A stretch of 64,000 nt of DNA from Nannobrachium achirus (GCA_963921795.1 OY997645.1:16206352-16270351), one strand, 5' to 3'. Counted from the first letter of the stretch, positions 1 to 46,690 are shown. The notes: generated by a model not told the origin, from the letters alone. Numbers and translations are program-made.

Positions 1-59
1 TGTGGTTAGAACTATGCTTTGATAGCATGTAGGCTAGTGGTTCTCAACCTGGGGGCCGG

Positions 60-130
60 GGCCCACTGCTGGGCCGTGATGGTATTGTGAGTGGGCCCCC
101 AAATAATTGGCAAGATTTTAATGATAATAT
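60..130. mobile_element. hAT-like repeat fragment
   Basis: The segment just before it (about 38-52) reads GGTTCTCAACCTGGG, the typical start of hAT family repeats. It is followed by a GGGCCCCCAA-type segment. No second terminus or target duplication was found, so this is a fragment at best. Confidence 0.3.
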
Positions 131-510
131 AACATTAATATGAAAATATATGTATGTAATTATATTTTACTTTAAAACTTCCTAACCACCCATCTGACCA
201 CTTGTGGTCCGAAATTATAATAGTATGATACAGTAGGTCACGGTGTCTCTCTGAAAACGGTCTGAAATAGTCTGAAACTCATGTCACAGTGTAATCTGCC
301 CCTTGACCCCCAACAACAGCTGACCAGTACCGTAAGTAGTCCAAGTACAGTCAATTAATTTGATTGGCTTATAATTGCGCATTCCCACAATGACATCATA
401 AAAATATGAACTCATATTTTAAGATGACTTGTTAAAGTGACAGTACCACTTTAGGTGACAGTACCCCTTTAAGTGAAAATGTAACGTTCTGTCATTGCAA
501 GCAGGCTGTG

Positions 511-581
511 TGTGTGTGTGTGCGTGTGTGTGCGTGCGTGCGTGGGTGGTGCGCGCGCGCGTGTGTGTGTGTGTGTGTGTT
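511..581. repeat. (TG)n microsatellite beside pgr exon 7 donor
   Basis: Alternating TG/CG run interrupted by a GTGGTGCGCGCGC core. It lies about 11-80 nt inside the intron after pgr exon 7. Apparent reading frames here are repeat artefacts. Confidence 0.95.
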
Positions 582-597
582 TGGGTCCAGTCGGTAC

Positions 598-13807
<13,210 letters not shown>

Positions 13808-14541
13808 TCCCCCGTTTGTTTGACTGAATTAGCCTATATCTGGAATTCACCAAACATGCAAAGGAGGTCGTGCGCCTGACGACTCTCTACAGGTATTGTG
13901 TTGAAGACATCCTCCTCCCTGAAAGACCCTCCCTGAAAGAGTGACTTGTTGCGTCCGTGTGACTATAAAGACCAGATCCCTTCGATTAGCATTCCAAATA
14001 GACTACATCTATGACACAGTCTCCACCTCTATTTGCTGGTTGGCCTGCTGCTCCCTGTTGGCTGAAGTTGCCTCCTCCATCGTCTCCAATGCTGCCAGCG
14101 ATGGAAGAGGTAAGCCTACTGTAGGCTTTTCACACACAGAAAAAGTATCAATTGAAATAGCCTACTCTGTTGCAAGGCCCCTACGCGTCCGGGCCACCAT
14201 AGGTCCGGAAATGTACCCGAGTAAAAGTAGGCTACCAACGTATTAGCATCCAGTGGTGCTTTGGGATTTTCTTTTCAGGGGGAGGGTCATTTAATGACGT
14301 GTACGCGCTCGCACGCGCCTGATCTAGAGGCTATTTAGAAAGAAAGGATGTCAGCAGATCTAATGGTGGGAAAACCATTAGCCTACATTTGCATTGTTAC
14401 TTAAGATTTTATTTTCTACTGTCATTTAATTCATTTAGCTGCTAGAAACAAAGTTTGCCTTGAACACAGGGACGGATTAACCCCCGCAAGGGACCCTGGA
14501 CGATAATTTTTTAGGGCCCCCCCACCCTCCACCATAACTCC
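13808..14541. other. pgr upstream region, no defined promoter
   Basis: It directly precedes the pgr start and should hold the 5'UTR and promoter. I see no TATA box at a fitting distance and no CpG-dense core. Open frames on the plus strand here do not resemble known proteins. Confidence 0.4.
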
Positions 14542-14544
14542 TTA

Positions 14545-14866
14545 AGCCCCTATCAGAGTCGGTACCGCGGTGAAGAGCTATCCACCGCGGTGTAGTCTTT
14601 TTGAGTCATAAAACTACAACGTTACGTCATTACTTGCGGTGAAGAGCTTTCCACCGCGAGTCCCGACACATCTCTCTGTTTTTACTTTCAGACAGATAGG
14701 CTCTTCACCCCGTTCACTGATTGGTCGATCTAGACCAGTCAATCACAGTGATTGTACTTCACCGTGACTGACTATGATGGCCTTCACTTATTTTCTGACT
14801 TGAGGTGGAAAGCTTTCCACCTAAAATTTGCGGTGGATAGCCCTTCACCTTGGACTAATAGGGGCT
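14545..14866. mobile_element. Harbinger-like MITE with TTA target duplication
   Basis: 322 bp. The ends AGCCCCTATCAGAG and, inverted, AGCCCCTATTAGTCC are flanked by TTA on both sides. GCGGTGAAGAGCTATCCACCGC and two variants form internal hairpins. It is non-coding. Confidence 0.75.
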
Positions 14867-15059
14867 TTATGGCCCCTGAGAGCCAAGGGCCCCTGGCAAC
14901 GGCCCCACCGGCCCAATGGTTAATCCAGCCTGAGACCACTTTACTACCTGTCAGAAACTCAGGGCACAGCTCTCTTTGGGTTTTGAAGTGTTACCAGGAT
15001 CTTTTACATTTTATCTAATCTTACACTGAAGAACACACAAGAGAAATATAAGTACAAAC

Positions 15060-16480
15060 TACAGTTGGTGCAGTGGTAAAGACATAGAGTTTACCATTTT
15101 AAAGTCCTTGGTTCAAACCCAGCATAGATATCTGCCATCTTTTACATTACTCGTGCACCTTTATCTAATCTTTTAGTGAAAATAATGCAAGAGGCACCAT
15201 AAAGTGTTAACCTTGATTGAGTAGTGGTTTAATATGAAATTGGAGGTTGTTGGTTCAATTTCAGCAAGGACCTTTAATTCAGTTTTACCTGCCTCTTTTA
15301 CCCTTGTCTAATCTTTTAATCAAGAACATGCAAGACAAGAAACCAGTATGATCCATGGTGGAACACCTGTGGGGTGGAGCAGTGGTTAAAGGACCAGGTC
15401 ACCTCTGGGACAACCAGATCTTATTTTATTGTTGTGTGGGACACGATCAACACAATCCTGAAATATTTTTCGTGTTCAATCTGTGTTTTTAGATGTTAGT
15501 ATTTCAGCATGCTACAACTGGTCATATGATGCATTTTGCATCATATGACCAGTTGTAGCATGCTGAAATCGGCTGAAATACTAAAATATCTAAAAACACA
15601 GATTGAACACAAAAAATAACTCAGGATTGTGTTGTCGTGTCCCACACAACAATAAAATAAGATCTGGTTGTCCCAGAGGTGACCTGGTCCTTTAAGCTAC
15701 AGGTCTTATTATCTGAAGGTTCTTGGTTCAATACCACTTCTTGTGTTTTTCAAGTTTGAACCATTACCACAAGCAAAACCATTTGTTGTTTATTTTCTTT
15801 ATTTCCTATTTTTACCTGGATTTTTGATGCAGTGGTTAAGATACATGGCTTGCAATCAGGATGATTGATTTGAAACCATCAAGAACATTTCCCATGTTTT
15901 GTCTGTATGGCTCTAGTAACTTAATCTTTCATTAAAAACTGAAAAATTGAACAGACCACATGTTAAATTCAGTAGACTAGTGGTTAAGCTGCAGCCCTTA
16001 AATGTAGAAGTTCAAAACTAGCATAGAATTTCTCCATCTTTTATCTAGTTCTTTAACCTTTATGTAGTCTTGAAAGAAAATACATACAAAATTCCAGTGG
16101 TGCAGTTGTAAGATCCCTGACTAGCTACCCATAGGGTTCTGGTTCGACTCCAGCAGAGGATTCTGTCAACTTTTATCTTACTTTTGCACCTTTATCTAAT
16201 CTTTTACTGAATATGTGCAAGAGAACAGAACCAGCAAACCTTCATGGATTAGTGGTTAAGGCGAAGGCATTGTGGCCAGAAGATTACTAGTTCAAACCTG
16301 GCAAGGGTGTTGCTCAAAGTTGTAATCGGCTCCTATATCTTTAACTAATCTTTACTTGAAATTGTGCAAGAGAACAGTTGATGTACGAGCCATGGTGGTG
16401 CAGTTGACAGCTTGCAAGAGAACAAATTAGAACCACAGTGGTGCAGTGGTTAAGATAATTGCCTCAGAGTAAAGAAAAAA
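15060..16480 (+). repeat. Tandem array of degenerate tRNA-like units
   Basis: About eight units of roughly 120-160 bp. Each carries an A-box-like TGGTGCAGTGGTTAAG, about 40 bases later a B-box-like GGTTCAAACCC, and then CTTTATCTAATCTTTTACTG and GTGCAAGAGAACA. The B box at 16,141-16,151 (GGTTCGACTCC) is a perfect match to the RNA polymerase III consensus. This looks like a SINE-head satellite. No unit folds as a clean canonical tRNA, so I do not call tRNA genes. Confidence 0.65.
15390..15691. mobile_element. 302-bp near-perfect palindrome at a TTAA site
   Basis: The two halves are reverse complements with few mismatches, centred near 15,540 at GATGCATTTTGCATC. The ends are AGGACCAGGTCACCTC and its complement. 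TTAA lies at both sides (15,86-15,89 of the 15.3-kb line, i.e. 15,386-15,389, and 15,692-15,695). It interrupts one unit of the tRNA-like array. Confidence 0.85.
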
Positions 16481-16852
16481 GTGAGTCCCATCAAGGCGAA
16501 ACACCCGGAGAAAAGTGAGTCCCAAAATACCCCAAAATACCCCAAAAAGTGAGTCCCAAAATCAAGGCGAAAGACCTGGAAAAAAGTGAGTCCCATCAAG
16601 GCGAAACACCCTGAGAAAAGTGAGTCCAAAATCCCCCAAAATCCCCAAAAAAGTGAGTCCCAAATTCTAGGCGAAACACCTGGAATAAAGTGAGTCCCAT
16701 CAAGGCGAAACACCCGGAGAAAAGTGAGTCCCAAAATCCCCCAAAAAGTGAGTCCCAAAATCAAGGCGAAACGCCTGGAAAAAAGTGAGTCCCATCAAGG
16801 CGAAACACCCGGAGAAAATTGAGTCCCAAAATCCCCAAAAATCCCCAAAAAA
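16478..16852. repeat. Minisatellite of GTGAGTCCC units
   Basis: An alternation of AAAAGTGAGTCCCATCAAGG, CGAAACACCCGGAG and CCCAAAATCCCCCAAAAA. The two minus-strand frames through it are repeat artefacts. Confidence 0.9.
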
Positions 16853-17088
16853 GTAGACAGAGAGGAGAATGCTAAATAAAAGTCTGGGTATTGGAGGCTT
16901 TTGTAGAAAAGACATCATAACAACGTCTTTGTGCAACATTGAATTATGGCCTTTGGATTGAAACTGAAGTGTTTAGATGGCTGTAGCCTATAACTCATGA
17001 AAACCAGTGATATTGTCTTCTCTATGTTATGCCAAAAATAGCAATTAATTATTAAACTCCACTTACTCCAGCATTGAATAATAGGAGG

Positions 17089-17158
17089 TGTGGGATTTGA
17101 ACAAGGACTGGTTGCACATAAAATCAGATGCTTAGACCATTACACCACCACTCAGACA
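17089..17158 (-). repeat. Isolated tRNA-like unit
   Basis: Read on the minus strand it has GTGGTGTAATGGTCTAAGC and then TTGTTCAAATCCCAC, an A-box/B-box pair about 35 nt apart. It is related to the 15-16 kb array but in the opposite orientation. Confidence 0.5.
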
Positions 17159-17819
17159 CATTTTCCAGAATCATTTTAGTAGCCTACTATTCGTACATTT
17201 TGTATTTTAGTCTTCAATTATTAAAATTGAATTAAGCTGCTGATTTGAACATTCCCACACACCCCATCTCTCTTACTCTCTATGTCTGTTCTCAGCAGGT
17301 GGACAGGAGATAGGTCTATTTTGAGGTGACAATGTGTCCACTAGTTAGTGCATTGATCTATAAACAAACAACATAACCAAACATAATCATCATAATAACA
17401 ATAAACCCATTCAGGATGGCAATAAACCAATTCATGGCTCCATCAGTTCATTTCCACCGGAGAATGCTGCATATCTCTTATGAGATACAACATCATTATT
17501 ACGAGAAAGAATCTGATTATTATGACTTGGTTTTGTTTATTTTTATTTTTTTCTCACACCACATTAGCAGACATGTGCTTTTGCAAACAATCTGTGTTGA
17601 ATTTGGACTGGGAAAGAGTCTAACACATTATGACTAACGTGTTAGTCTCTTTACCGGGTGCGTAGCATTTTTCCGGCGTCCCATTGTTCTGACGTCCCAT
17701 TAGTCTGACCTTAACCCTAACCCTAACCTTAGTGGGGAAGAACTCCTTTCTGCTTGGTAAAAAGCCCACATAGACAGACTAGTATAGTATAGCTATTATA
17801 GCCTATTATAGATCTTTGC

Positions 17820-18205
17820 ATAGTGTGTGTGTCAGCGGTCCGTCAGTCCGTCAGTCACGTCACACGTCACACTTTTCTCCTACTCATATCTCCGCCACCG
17901 TTGCCCCGATCCATGCCAAACTTTGCACACACACTCCTTGGCTGCCAAACCACAGTCCCTCATTTCTCACATGGCACTCTTCTAGCGCCACCATGAGGCC
18001 GATTCTAGCAAGACACATTTTTCGACATTGCTCCTACAGATTTTGCCCTAAAATCACACAAAGCGGTACACAGAGTATCTCTACAGTCATGTCATCAACA
18101 AGGATCTGTCCCATTTCCCATATTCCCTCCTGATTGGCTACCATTGCCTTCTAAAGTTTGTGTATGCGACCTGACGGTCACTTATCTCCCGATTTAGGGA
18201 GTCTT
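17820..18205 (+). mobile_element. GCGACC-hairpin element, array-less copy
   Basis: It contains the CGTCACACGTCACAC segment, CTCATATCTCCGCCACC and GCGCCACCATGAGGCCG. It ends with GCGACCTGACGGTCACTTA and CTCCCGATTTAGGGAG. The same pieces recur at 20,866-22,165 and 50,228-51,760. Confidence 0.6.
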
Positions 18206-18227
18206 ATTGGTATTAATAGTATCATAT

Positions 18228-18514
18228 ATCATGGTCAGTATCATGGTCAGTATCATGTCAGTATCATGGTCAGAATCATGTCAGTATCATGGTCAGTATC
18301 ATGTCAGTATCATGGTCAGTATCATGTCAGTATCATGGTCAGTATCATGTCAGTATCATGGTCAGTATCATGTCAGTATCATGGTCAGTATCATGTCAGT
18401 ATCATGGTCAGTATCATGTCAGTATCATGGTCAGTATCATGTCAGTATCATGGTCAGTATCATGTCAGTATCATGGTCAGTATCATGTCAGTATCATGGT
18501 CAGTATCATGTCAC
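18228..18514. repeat. 23-bp minisatellite
   Basis: About twelve copies of TATCATGGTCAG plus TATCATGTCAG. Because 23 is not a multiple of 3, all three frames stay open, which explains the overlapping frames here. Confidence 0.97.
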
Positions 18515-18639
18515 AGGGCTATGACAGGGAGCAGCATGTCTGTCCTGGCTGGGGGTGTCCCCCATCCCCGTCCACTCTGGACTCCCATCGGTGGTCCTCT
18601 GGGCTCCCTTGTCTCCTGCTGTCTGCCATGTCCTCCTTT

Positions 18640-18800
18640 CAATCCAATTCAAACCAAACTTTATTTATAAAGGACAACAGAGTTGATCAAAGTGCTGCCC
18701 AGTAGGCATAACAACAAATAAAAACATAATGGAACACAAATAAACACACAATATAATTAAACATGAGTACATATATCAATCTGGATTAAGTTGTTGGTCA
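18640..18800 (-). mobile_element. LINE 3' end fragment (minus orientation)
   Basis: CAATTCAAACCAAACTTTAT, TATAAAGGACAACAGAG and CAAAGTGCTGCCCAGTA are typical of the 3' end of fish LINEs read on the minus strand. No open frame is present. Confidence 0.45.
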
Positions 18801-18959
18801 AGGGATAAAAATTAGTTTTAATGTAAAAACCAGTACAGTAGTGTGGGACCAGTCAGACACGACTAGGTAATGTAGCTGGTTCCACAGTTTGGGAGCCACA
18901 GTTGAGAAGACTCACCACCCTCTTTGCTTAAGCCTCGTTTAATACACCAATTTGTATAT

Positions 18960-20470
18960 CGTCTGCATAACACACACACACACACACGCACGCACGCACA
19001 CGCACGCACACACATGCGCACGCACACACACAAACGTTGTGGTCACAGGCCTTGGTTCTTCTGCGTCATTATAGGGCCATAGCGTCTTGTTATCCTTTAT
19101 CGAAGTACATTCTATTCTTCAATGACAACCCGTGTATTCAGATTTACATTCTTCAGTTAGTGGTCAATCTAATCTATATGTTGAGTTTATAAGAGGTCAG
19201 TTCTGTCTTTGTTAATCTCCCACCCCCTCTCGTCTACTTTAGCCTACCTGTGGGTCACAAAGTGGGGTCGTTCCAGAGGGTCTCAGACAAAATGAGGAAC
19301 AGATTAACGTCTATAAGCACGCAAATAGTGAGAATATATATAGCCAATCTACAAGCTTGTTTTCTCTTTTTGAAAATGTCTGTCTACTGTAGCCTATGAC
19401 ATCTCCAAAATAGGCAAACCAGGTTGAAAGAGGCTAATTTCTACTAATAACATGTTTAAGGCAGCGGTGTGTCTTAAGAGATTAGTCACATAACTTGCAA
19501 TTCTTTCACTATTGTTGAAAATGCAATTTTTATTATGTTTAGGTTGAAAGTGTGACAGATGCCCTCAGTTCACTGTCATGTCAATAGCTGCTTTCTATGT
19601 GGGTCTCTTAAACAGTGACACTGATGTTTATCAGTGTATAATGACAGTAAAGTGTGTGTGCGTGCAGGAGTGTGTGCGTGCGTGTGTGCAGGGTTTATTA
19701 TCAGAGGGGAAATATGTGGGTGGCATCTGCACTCTGCACTGATGACCTGACTTGTCTTCTGCTGATGGTAGCTTGGCTTGGGTTGATCTTTATCAGGTCA
19801 GAATGGATGTTACACAGTTTGCCATCAGAACATTACGAGGCATCACAATTGAATATGTAGCCTTGAGCAATTTGTTTAGGCAATACACTAAACTTTTAAC
19901 AACACATTGAACGACAAAAAAGTCTACATTTATATTGGGCTTTATGTATGTCTTGCTTTTGCATGTCTGCAAGGACAAAATGTTAGTTGCTGGTTGTTTT
20001 GTGTTGTGTCTCAGCCTGATTACAGGGCTGTTTATTGGTTTAACCATTTACCTGTTCATCCACCATGGCAGTGCTCGACCCCTTTCAGTGTTATTACGTT
20101 TTATTACAAATTCCAAAGGACCCGTCACTATAGTTTGTTTGGTTGACTGGCCACTGTATGGGATGCAACAAACCAAATAGACCCTTAGGTCTTTAACTCT
20201 GAGAGTGTGGACTGTGGAACCAATTGACATTGGATTTTACTGTGTAGCCTACTGTAGTTTGAGGTGCCAGTGATTACATATGGTAGGCTATCAAATGGTG
20301 GTCTGTGGACTAATGCATATCACACTGGTGGTGGTGGACTTACAGTATCTCCAATGTTGGAATCCTGAAAAGTTTTAAAGGTCTATTAAAGTGAATCACA
20401 TTTCTCTCTGATTGCTTTGAAGCATTAACTATTTGAACCTTTTAAGCAGGGTACAAAAAAAGTTAAATAG
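18960..20470. other. Intergenic stretch without a recognised gene
   Basis: It holds a (CA)n/(GCAC)n microsatellite (18,966-19,035), a TG-rich tract near 19,650 and AT-rich unique-looking sequence. No frame resembles a known protein. Confidence 0.5.
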
Positions 20471-20473
20471 AAA

Positions 20474-20543
20474 AATAGATGATCTACAAGCTCACAATAA
20501 GTCACATCGCAAGGTCTTGAGCGCTTGCAGATCAACTATTTTG
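20474..20543. repeat. Palindromic hairpin repeat (GATCTACAAGCTC family)
   Basis: A diverged copy with GATCTACAAGCTCACA and an imperfect complementary arm ending in GATCAACTATTTT. Confidence 0.6.
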
Positions 20544-20865
20544 GAATCATTCTGACCAATTGAATGGCAGGGTTAATGTGGTTAACATGTTTAATTAAAT
20601 TGTTAAATAGTGTGATATTATCAAACATAAATATCAATCAAATCAGACCCAAAGGACAATGCATTTATTAATTCCCTCTGGCCAGAAGTGCAGGGATAAA
20701 ACATCCCCTATGGCCATAAAAAATTGATGAGAGGGATATCAAAAACATTCATTATATGAATGCTACAATGAGAGCAACGTCTGTGACAAAATAGTCACAA
20801 TAGTGCCACCGTGTGGTCAATGCAATGCACACATATACAGTAGTTCCATGGTAAAGATCTATTAT

Positions 20866-22165
20866 TGCGACTGTCAGGGAGCAGTTTACTATGAAAACCT
20901 CCACCGGCCGTCTGTCCGTCCGTCCGTCCGTCCGTCCGTCACACGTCACACGTCACACGTCACATTTGCCCTGCTCATATCTCCGCATCAGTATGACATC
21001 ACACCACATGTGTACACAAACCTTTGTGTACGTTGCTGTGGCAACAGTCTGTTGTTGCTGGTCTGTTAGTGTACGTTAGCAACCACCTTAGCAACCATGG
21101 GTTTACCCTAGCAACCAACTGTTTACCCTAGCAACCAACTGTTTACCATAGCAACCATGTTTTTTTACCCTAGCAACCAACTGTTTACCATAGCAACCAG
21201 ATACGCAGAGCAGGGATCTCCATATATGGGCATAAACAGGTGACATCACACTGATGTCAGATACTCAGAGCAGGGATTTCTCCATAATATATGGGCATAA
21301 AAGGGATTCTGTTAGGGATCTCCATATATGGGCATAAAAGGGATTCTGTTAGGGATCTCCATATATGGGCATAAAAGGGATTCTGTTAGGGATCTCCATA
21401 TATGGGCATACAAGGGATTCTGTTAGGGATCTCCATATATGGGCATAAAAGGGATTCTGTTAGGGATCTCCATATATGGGCATAAAAGGGATTCTGTTAG
21501 GGATCTCCATATATGGGCATAAAAGGGATTCTGTTAGGGATCTCCATATATGGGCATAAAAGGGATTCTGTTAGCTGTTAGTGATCTCCATATATGGGCA
21601 TAAAAGGGATGCTGTTAGGGATCTCCATATATGGGCATAAAAGGGATTCTGTTAGGGATCTCCATATATGGGCATGAAAGGGATTATGTTAGGGATCTCC
21701 ATATATGGGCATAAAAGGGATTGTATCCCAGATGATGCCCTGTTAGGAGATCCACACTAACAGAATCCATATATGGTCCTACCGACAGCTGCTATAAGCC
21801 AACCCTGGCGATAAGGTCTGAGTCGAAGAAATGCTTCTTTCCTGGCAAGAATTGCCCCTTTATACTGTAGGGCTCGTTTGTGTATTGTATGACATCACGC
21901 CACATCATCGGCTGAGGACTGTGTGATGTCATCATATCTCCATATATGGAGACATAAGTTGCTCATGCCCAAATATGGGCTGGTGAGGTCAGACTTAGTG
22001 TGATGCGTAGGTTATCTCCATATATGGAGATTCAACTTCAATGAGTAACCATGGCAAACTGTCAACTGCCCGTATGTCTTGATAATTGGTAAAACAAACT
22101 TTTGGCCTATTTGTGGAGATAAGCGACCAACGGTCGCTTATCTCCCGATTAGGGAGTCTTACTGG
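20866..22165 (+). mobile_element. GCGACC-hairpin element with internal CArG-box array
   Basis: The left end is a degenerate hairpin near TATTGCGACTGTC, then AAAACCTCCACCGGCCGT and (CGTC)n. A TAGCAACCAACTGTTTACC minisatellite occupies 21,070-21,205. A 37-bp satellite (next entry) follows. The right end is a perfect hairpin AAGCGACCAACGGTCGCTT followed by ATCTCCCGATTAGGGAG. Both ends recur elsewhere (50,228-50,998), which is why I treat it as one element of about 1.3 kb. No protein is encoded. Confidence 0.6.
21215..21725. repeat. 37-bp satellite of perfect CArG boxes
   Basis: About a dozen units, each containing CTCCATATATGGGCATAAAA and GGGATTCTGTTAG. CCATATATGG fits the serum response factor consensus CC(A/T)6GG exactly and is itself a palindrome. 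Binding is not shown by sequence alone. Confidence 0.9.
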
Positions 22166-22169
22166 TGTT

Positions 22170-23030
22170 ACAGCTATACATACAGTACTGTATGTATGTT
22201 CTCAGATGCTACTGTACTTACATTAGATTAAATAGTCTTTTCAACAAAAGTCTGGATATTCCCCATTTGTTTTCTGTCAACGGTTTTAATCTACGGTAAT
22301 CTCTTTCGACATCTCATTTTCTTTTAATGAATATTTGATTATAGTATAATGGACCACAAAATTTTTAGCACAACACAGACATACTGCACACTATTCTTTC
22401 TTAAGTAGGCTACAACAAAAACGGATCCTCTTGAAGAAGCCTATTTGTTCCCCAAATGGTGAATCCATAGTTCCATTCCATACATATCTTTACTTGCACC
22501 AGCAGAGTGCGCAAGTACTGCATTCGGTGTTCCTGTCGCATCGTGTCCTCTGTTTGTGTTTACGGTCACAGGGTAGGCCACCACGGGTCACTGTGGGCTG
22601 CTTGACTCTGGCCCAGGCAATGCCAGGCATAGAGTATATATAGAGAACGGATAGCCCTGCCCCCAGCTATCCATTTCAATGAAGTTGCTCAGTGGCGTTT
22701 TGAAGCATGCAGAAGTAGCAGAATCCAGGTGCATTGTTGGGGAAATTAGCAAACGAAAGTTTGCCAATTACGTCACGAACGTCACTCGACATCCGTGGAA
22801 CCCTATTGTAGACCCGCACTCTTATGCTTGTGCATGTATGTTTCACCCCGGCTGCTGTTCCAGCTTTGGCCGGTAGGGTGGCTGCTTCAATATTTACAAG
22901 CCGTTCTGGGGGCACAATTTCTTTCCAATATGGCTGCTGTGCATAGATCCTACACACTGGGGTTGGCTACTCTAAATGTTTTAGGGAGGATAGGAAAAAG
23001 TGGAAGAAGCAGCAGCAACTTAGCCTAGCG
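22170..23030. other. Region downstream of trpc6, no gene recognised
   Basis: AT-rich sequence followed by short unsupported frames at 22,430-23,030. The trpc6 3'UTR probably extends into part of it. I could not place a polyadenylation site with confidence. Confidence 0.4.
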
Positions 23031-23036
23031 GGCCAT

Positions 23037-23532
23037 CCCTCATACTGCATTCACTCATTCCTCCTTCCCACAGTATAAGGTCTGGACTTCAGCAGATAGG
23101 CACCGAGTACATGAGAAGTTGGCCCCGATCATTTTCTGATCGAGGCCAATCAGTGACTGACTGCGTTTCAACTGCTGTCCGCACAACAAGTAAAACGCTT
23201 CCCCTGATTGGTCCATGTGTAGATGGTGACGGTAGATGCATGCTGCAGCATTTTCAAAACAATATGGCTGCCCTCAATGCAACAAGTGTAACAGTTAACG
23301 CTGAAATGATAAAAGAAGCAATAAGTGAAGTTATTTCAGAGTTGGAATCAATTACAATTACAACAATTAAAAATAAAAACTGCACTGTGATGACAGATGT
23401 TTTGCTACGCTGATTGGTTAGAGGAGTCTGTCTGTCAACGCAAGTACTCCCGCCCACTTTTGAAGCTGCCTATAGCCCAAAGTCCAGACTTATATTGTGG
23501 GAAGGAACGAGTGAGTGAATGCACAGTATGAG
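23037..23532. mobile_element. DNA transposon fragment with about 55-bp inverted termini, in the trpc6 3'UTR
   Basis: The left end CCTCATACTGCATTCACTCA and the right end complement (GAGTGAATGCACAGTATGAGG side) match over about 55 bp, including TTCCCACAGTATAAGGTCTG. A 100-codon plus-strand frame inside is not recognised. It starts 25 bp after the trpc6 stop codon, so it lies in the presumptive 3'UTR. Confidence 0.65.
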
Positions 23533-23557
23533 GCTGGCTGGCCAGGCTAGCAGCAGC

Positions 23558-45826
<22,269 letters not shown>

Positions 45827-45928
45827 CTGCACACACAAGTAGACACAAGCCATTAAGACCTGAGCCTCGATTCTACGAATGCCTTCGAAATCAGTCGTTC
45901 TCACACTTTCAGAAATGTTCAAACACAA

Positions 45929-45977
45929 ATAGCAGATGTACAAGCTCGCAGTGAGCTTGTATATGTGCTATTTGTCT
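45929..45977. repeat. Palindromic hairpin repeat (GATCTACAAGCTC family)
   Basis: A compact copy, AAATAGCAGATGTACAAGCT with a complementary arm ending in GTGCTATTT. Confidence 0.75.
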
Positions 45978-45999
45978 ATGATGAAGTGCAGATGACTGC

Positions 46000-46690
46000 A
46001 GATTATGGAAGTGTACTATGACTAAGCAAAGCAGAGACAGTTGTCCTCCTCACTGCCCTTCACAGGCATATTAAATTCTACCAGAGAGGCCAGCTGTCCC
46101 TTGATGTTTGACAGTGAAAAAGAAGTCCTGTGATTGAAGGCACTTTTGAAAATGTAGAAACTGTGCAGTCTCAGGTATTAGGAGGAGAGAGAGACTGACA
46201 CAATGCCAAAACTAATAATAAAGTATATACATATACTGTATATTTGGCTATATGGTTTGCCAAAGATAGGCTCATGAATGAAAATGTCCCACTGTCTTTG
46301 TCTATGTACTGTACAGAGAGAGCAGATGATATGGCCCTGGCTTGTAAATAATTAATGTCTATTGCTTTGAATAAGAAGGCAAATTAGACAGCAGTGGCCT
46401 CTAAGCAGTAATTTTAAATTGACAGCTGGTCAGAGCTTGATAATAACACACACTGGGGGTTGTGACACCTCCCGCTGTCTTATCATCTGCTCTCTCTCAT
46501 ATCAGGACATGGCATTGTTTTCATTGGCATTTTTTACCCTTTCTTCTCTTCTTTATGCTTGACAATTTTGGCAACTTTGGGTTGGCTACACAATGCAGAC
46601 CAATGTTGTACAGCAGTTAGATCTTTCAGCACTAACACATTGACGGCAAGATGGCCAAGATTCTTTACTATAGCTATAGAACATGTTGCT
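46000..46690. other. Region upstream of trpc6 exon 2, no gene
   Basis: Unique-looking AT-rich sequence. TRPC6 exon 1 was sought here and further upstream and not found. It may lie outside the window or be too diverged to see by eye. Confidence 0.4.

Noticed and set aside
16100-16170. True tRNA gene
   Set aside because: The B box is perfect but the flanking sequence does not pair into acceptor and anticodon stems by eye; it is kept as a tRNA-like repeat.
16450-16939. Hydrophobic minus-strand frames that look membrane-like
   Set aside because: They are translations of the GTGAGTCCC minisatellite; there is no start context or homologue.
18158-18705. Three overlapping frames of 105-170 codons
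   Set aside because: They come from a 23-bp tandem repeat that is open in every frame.
21070-21205. RFX/X-box motif array (GTTGCTANGGTAAAC)
   Set aside because: It only loosely resembles the X-box consensus, and the repeat structure alone explains the motif count.
21215-21725. Possible CRISPR-like array (regular 37-bp repeats)
   Set aside because: The units are contiguous without unique spacers, and the context is a vertebrate genome; it is a satellite.
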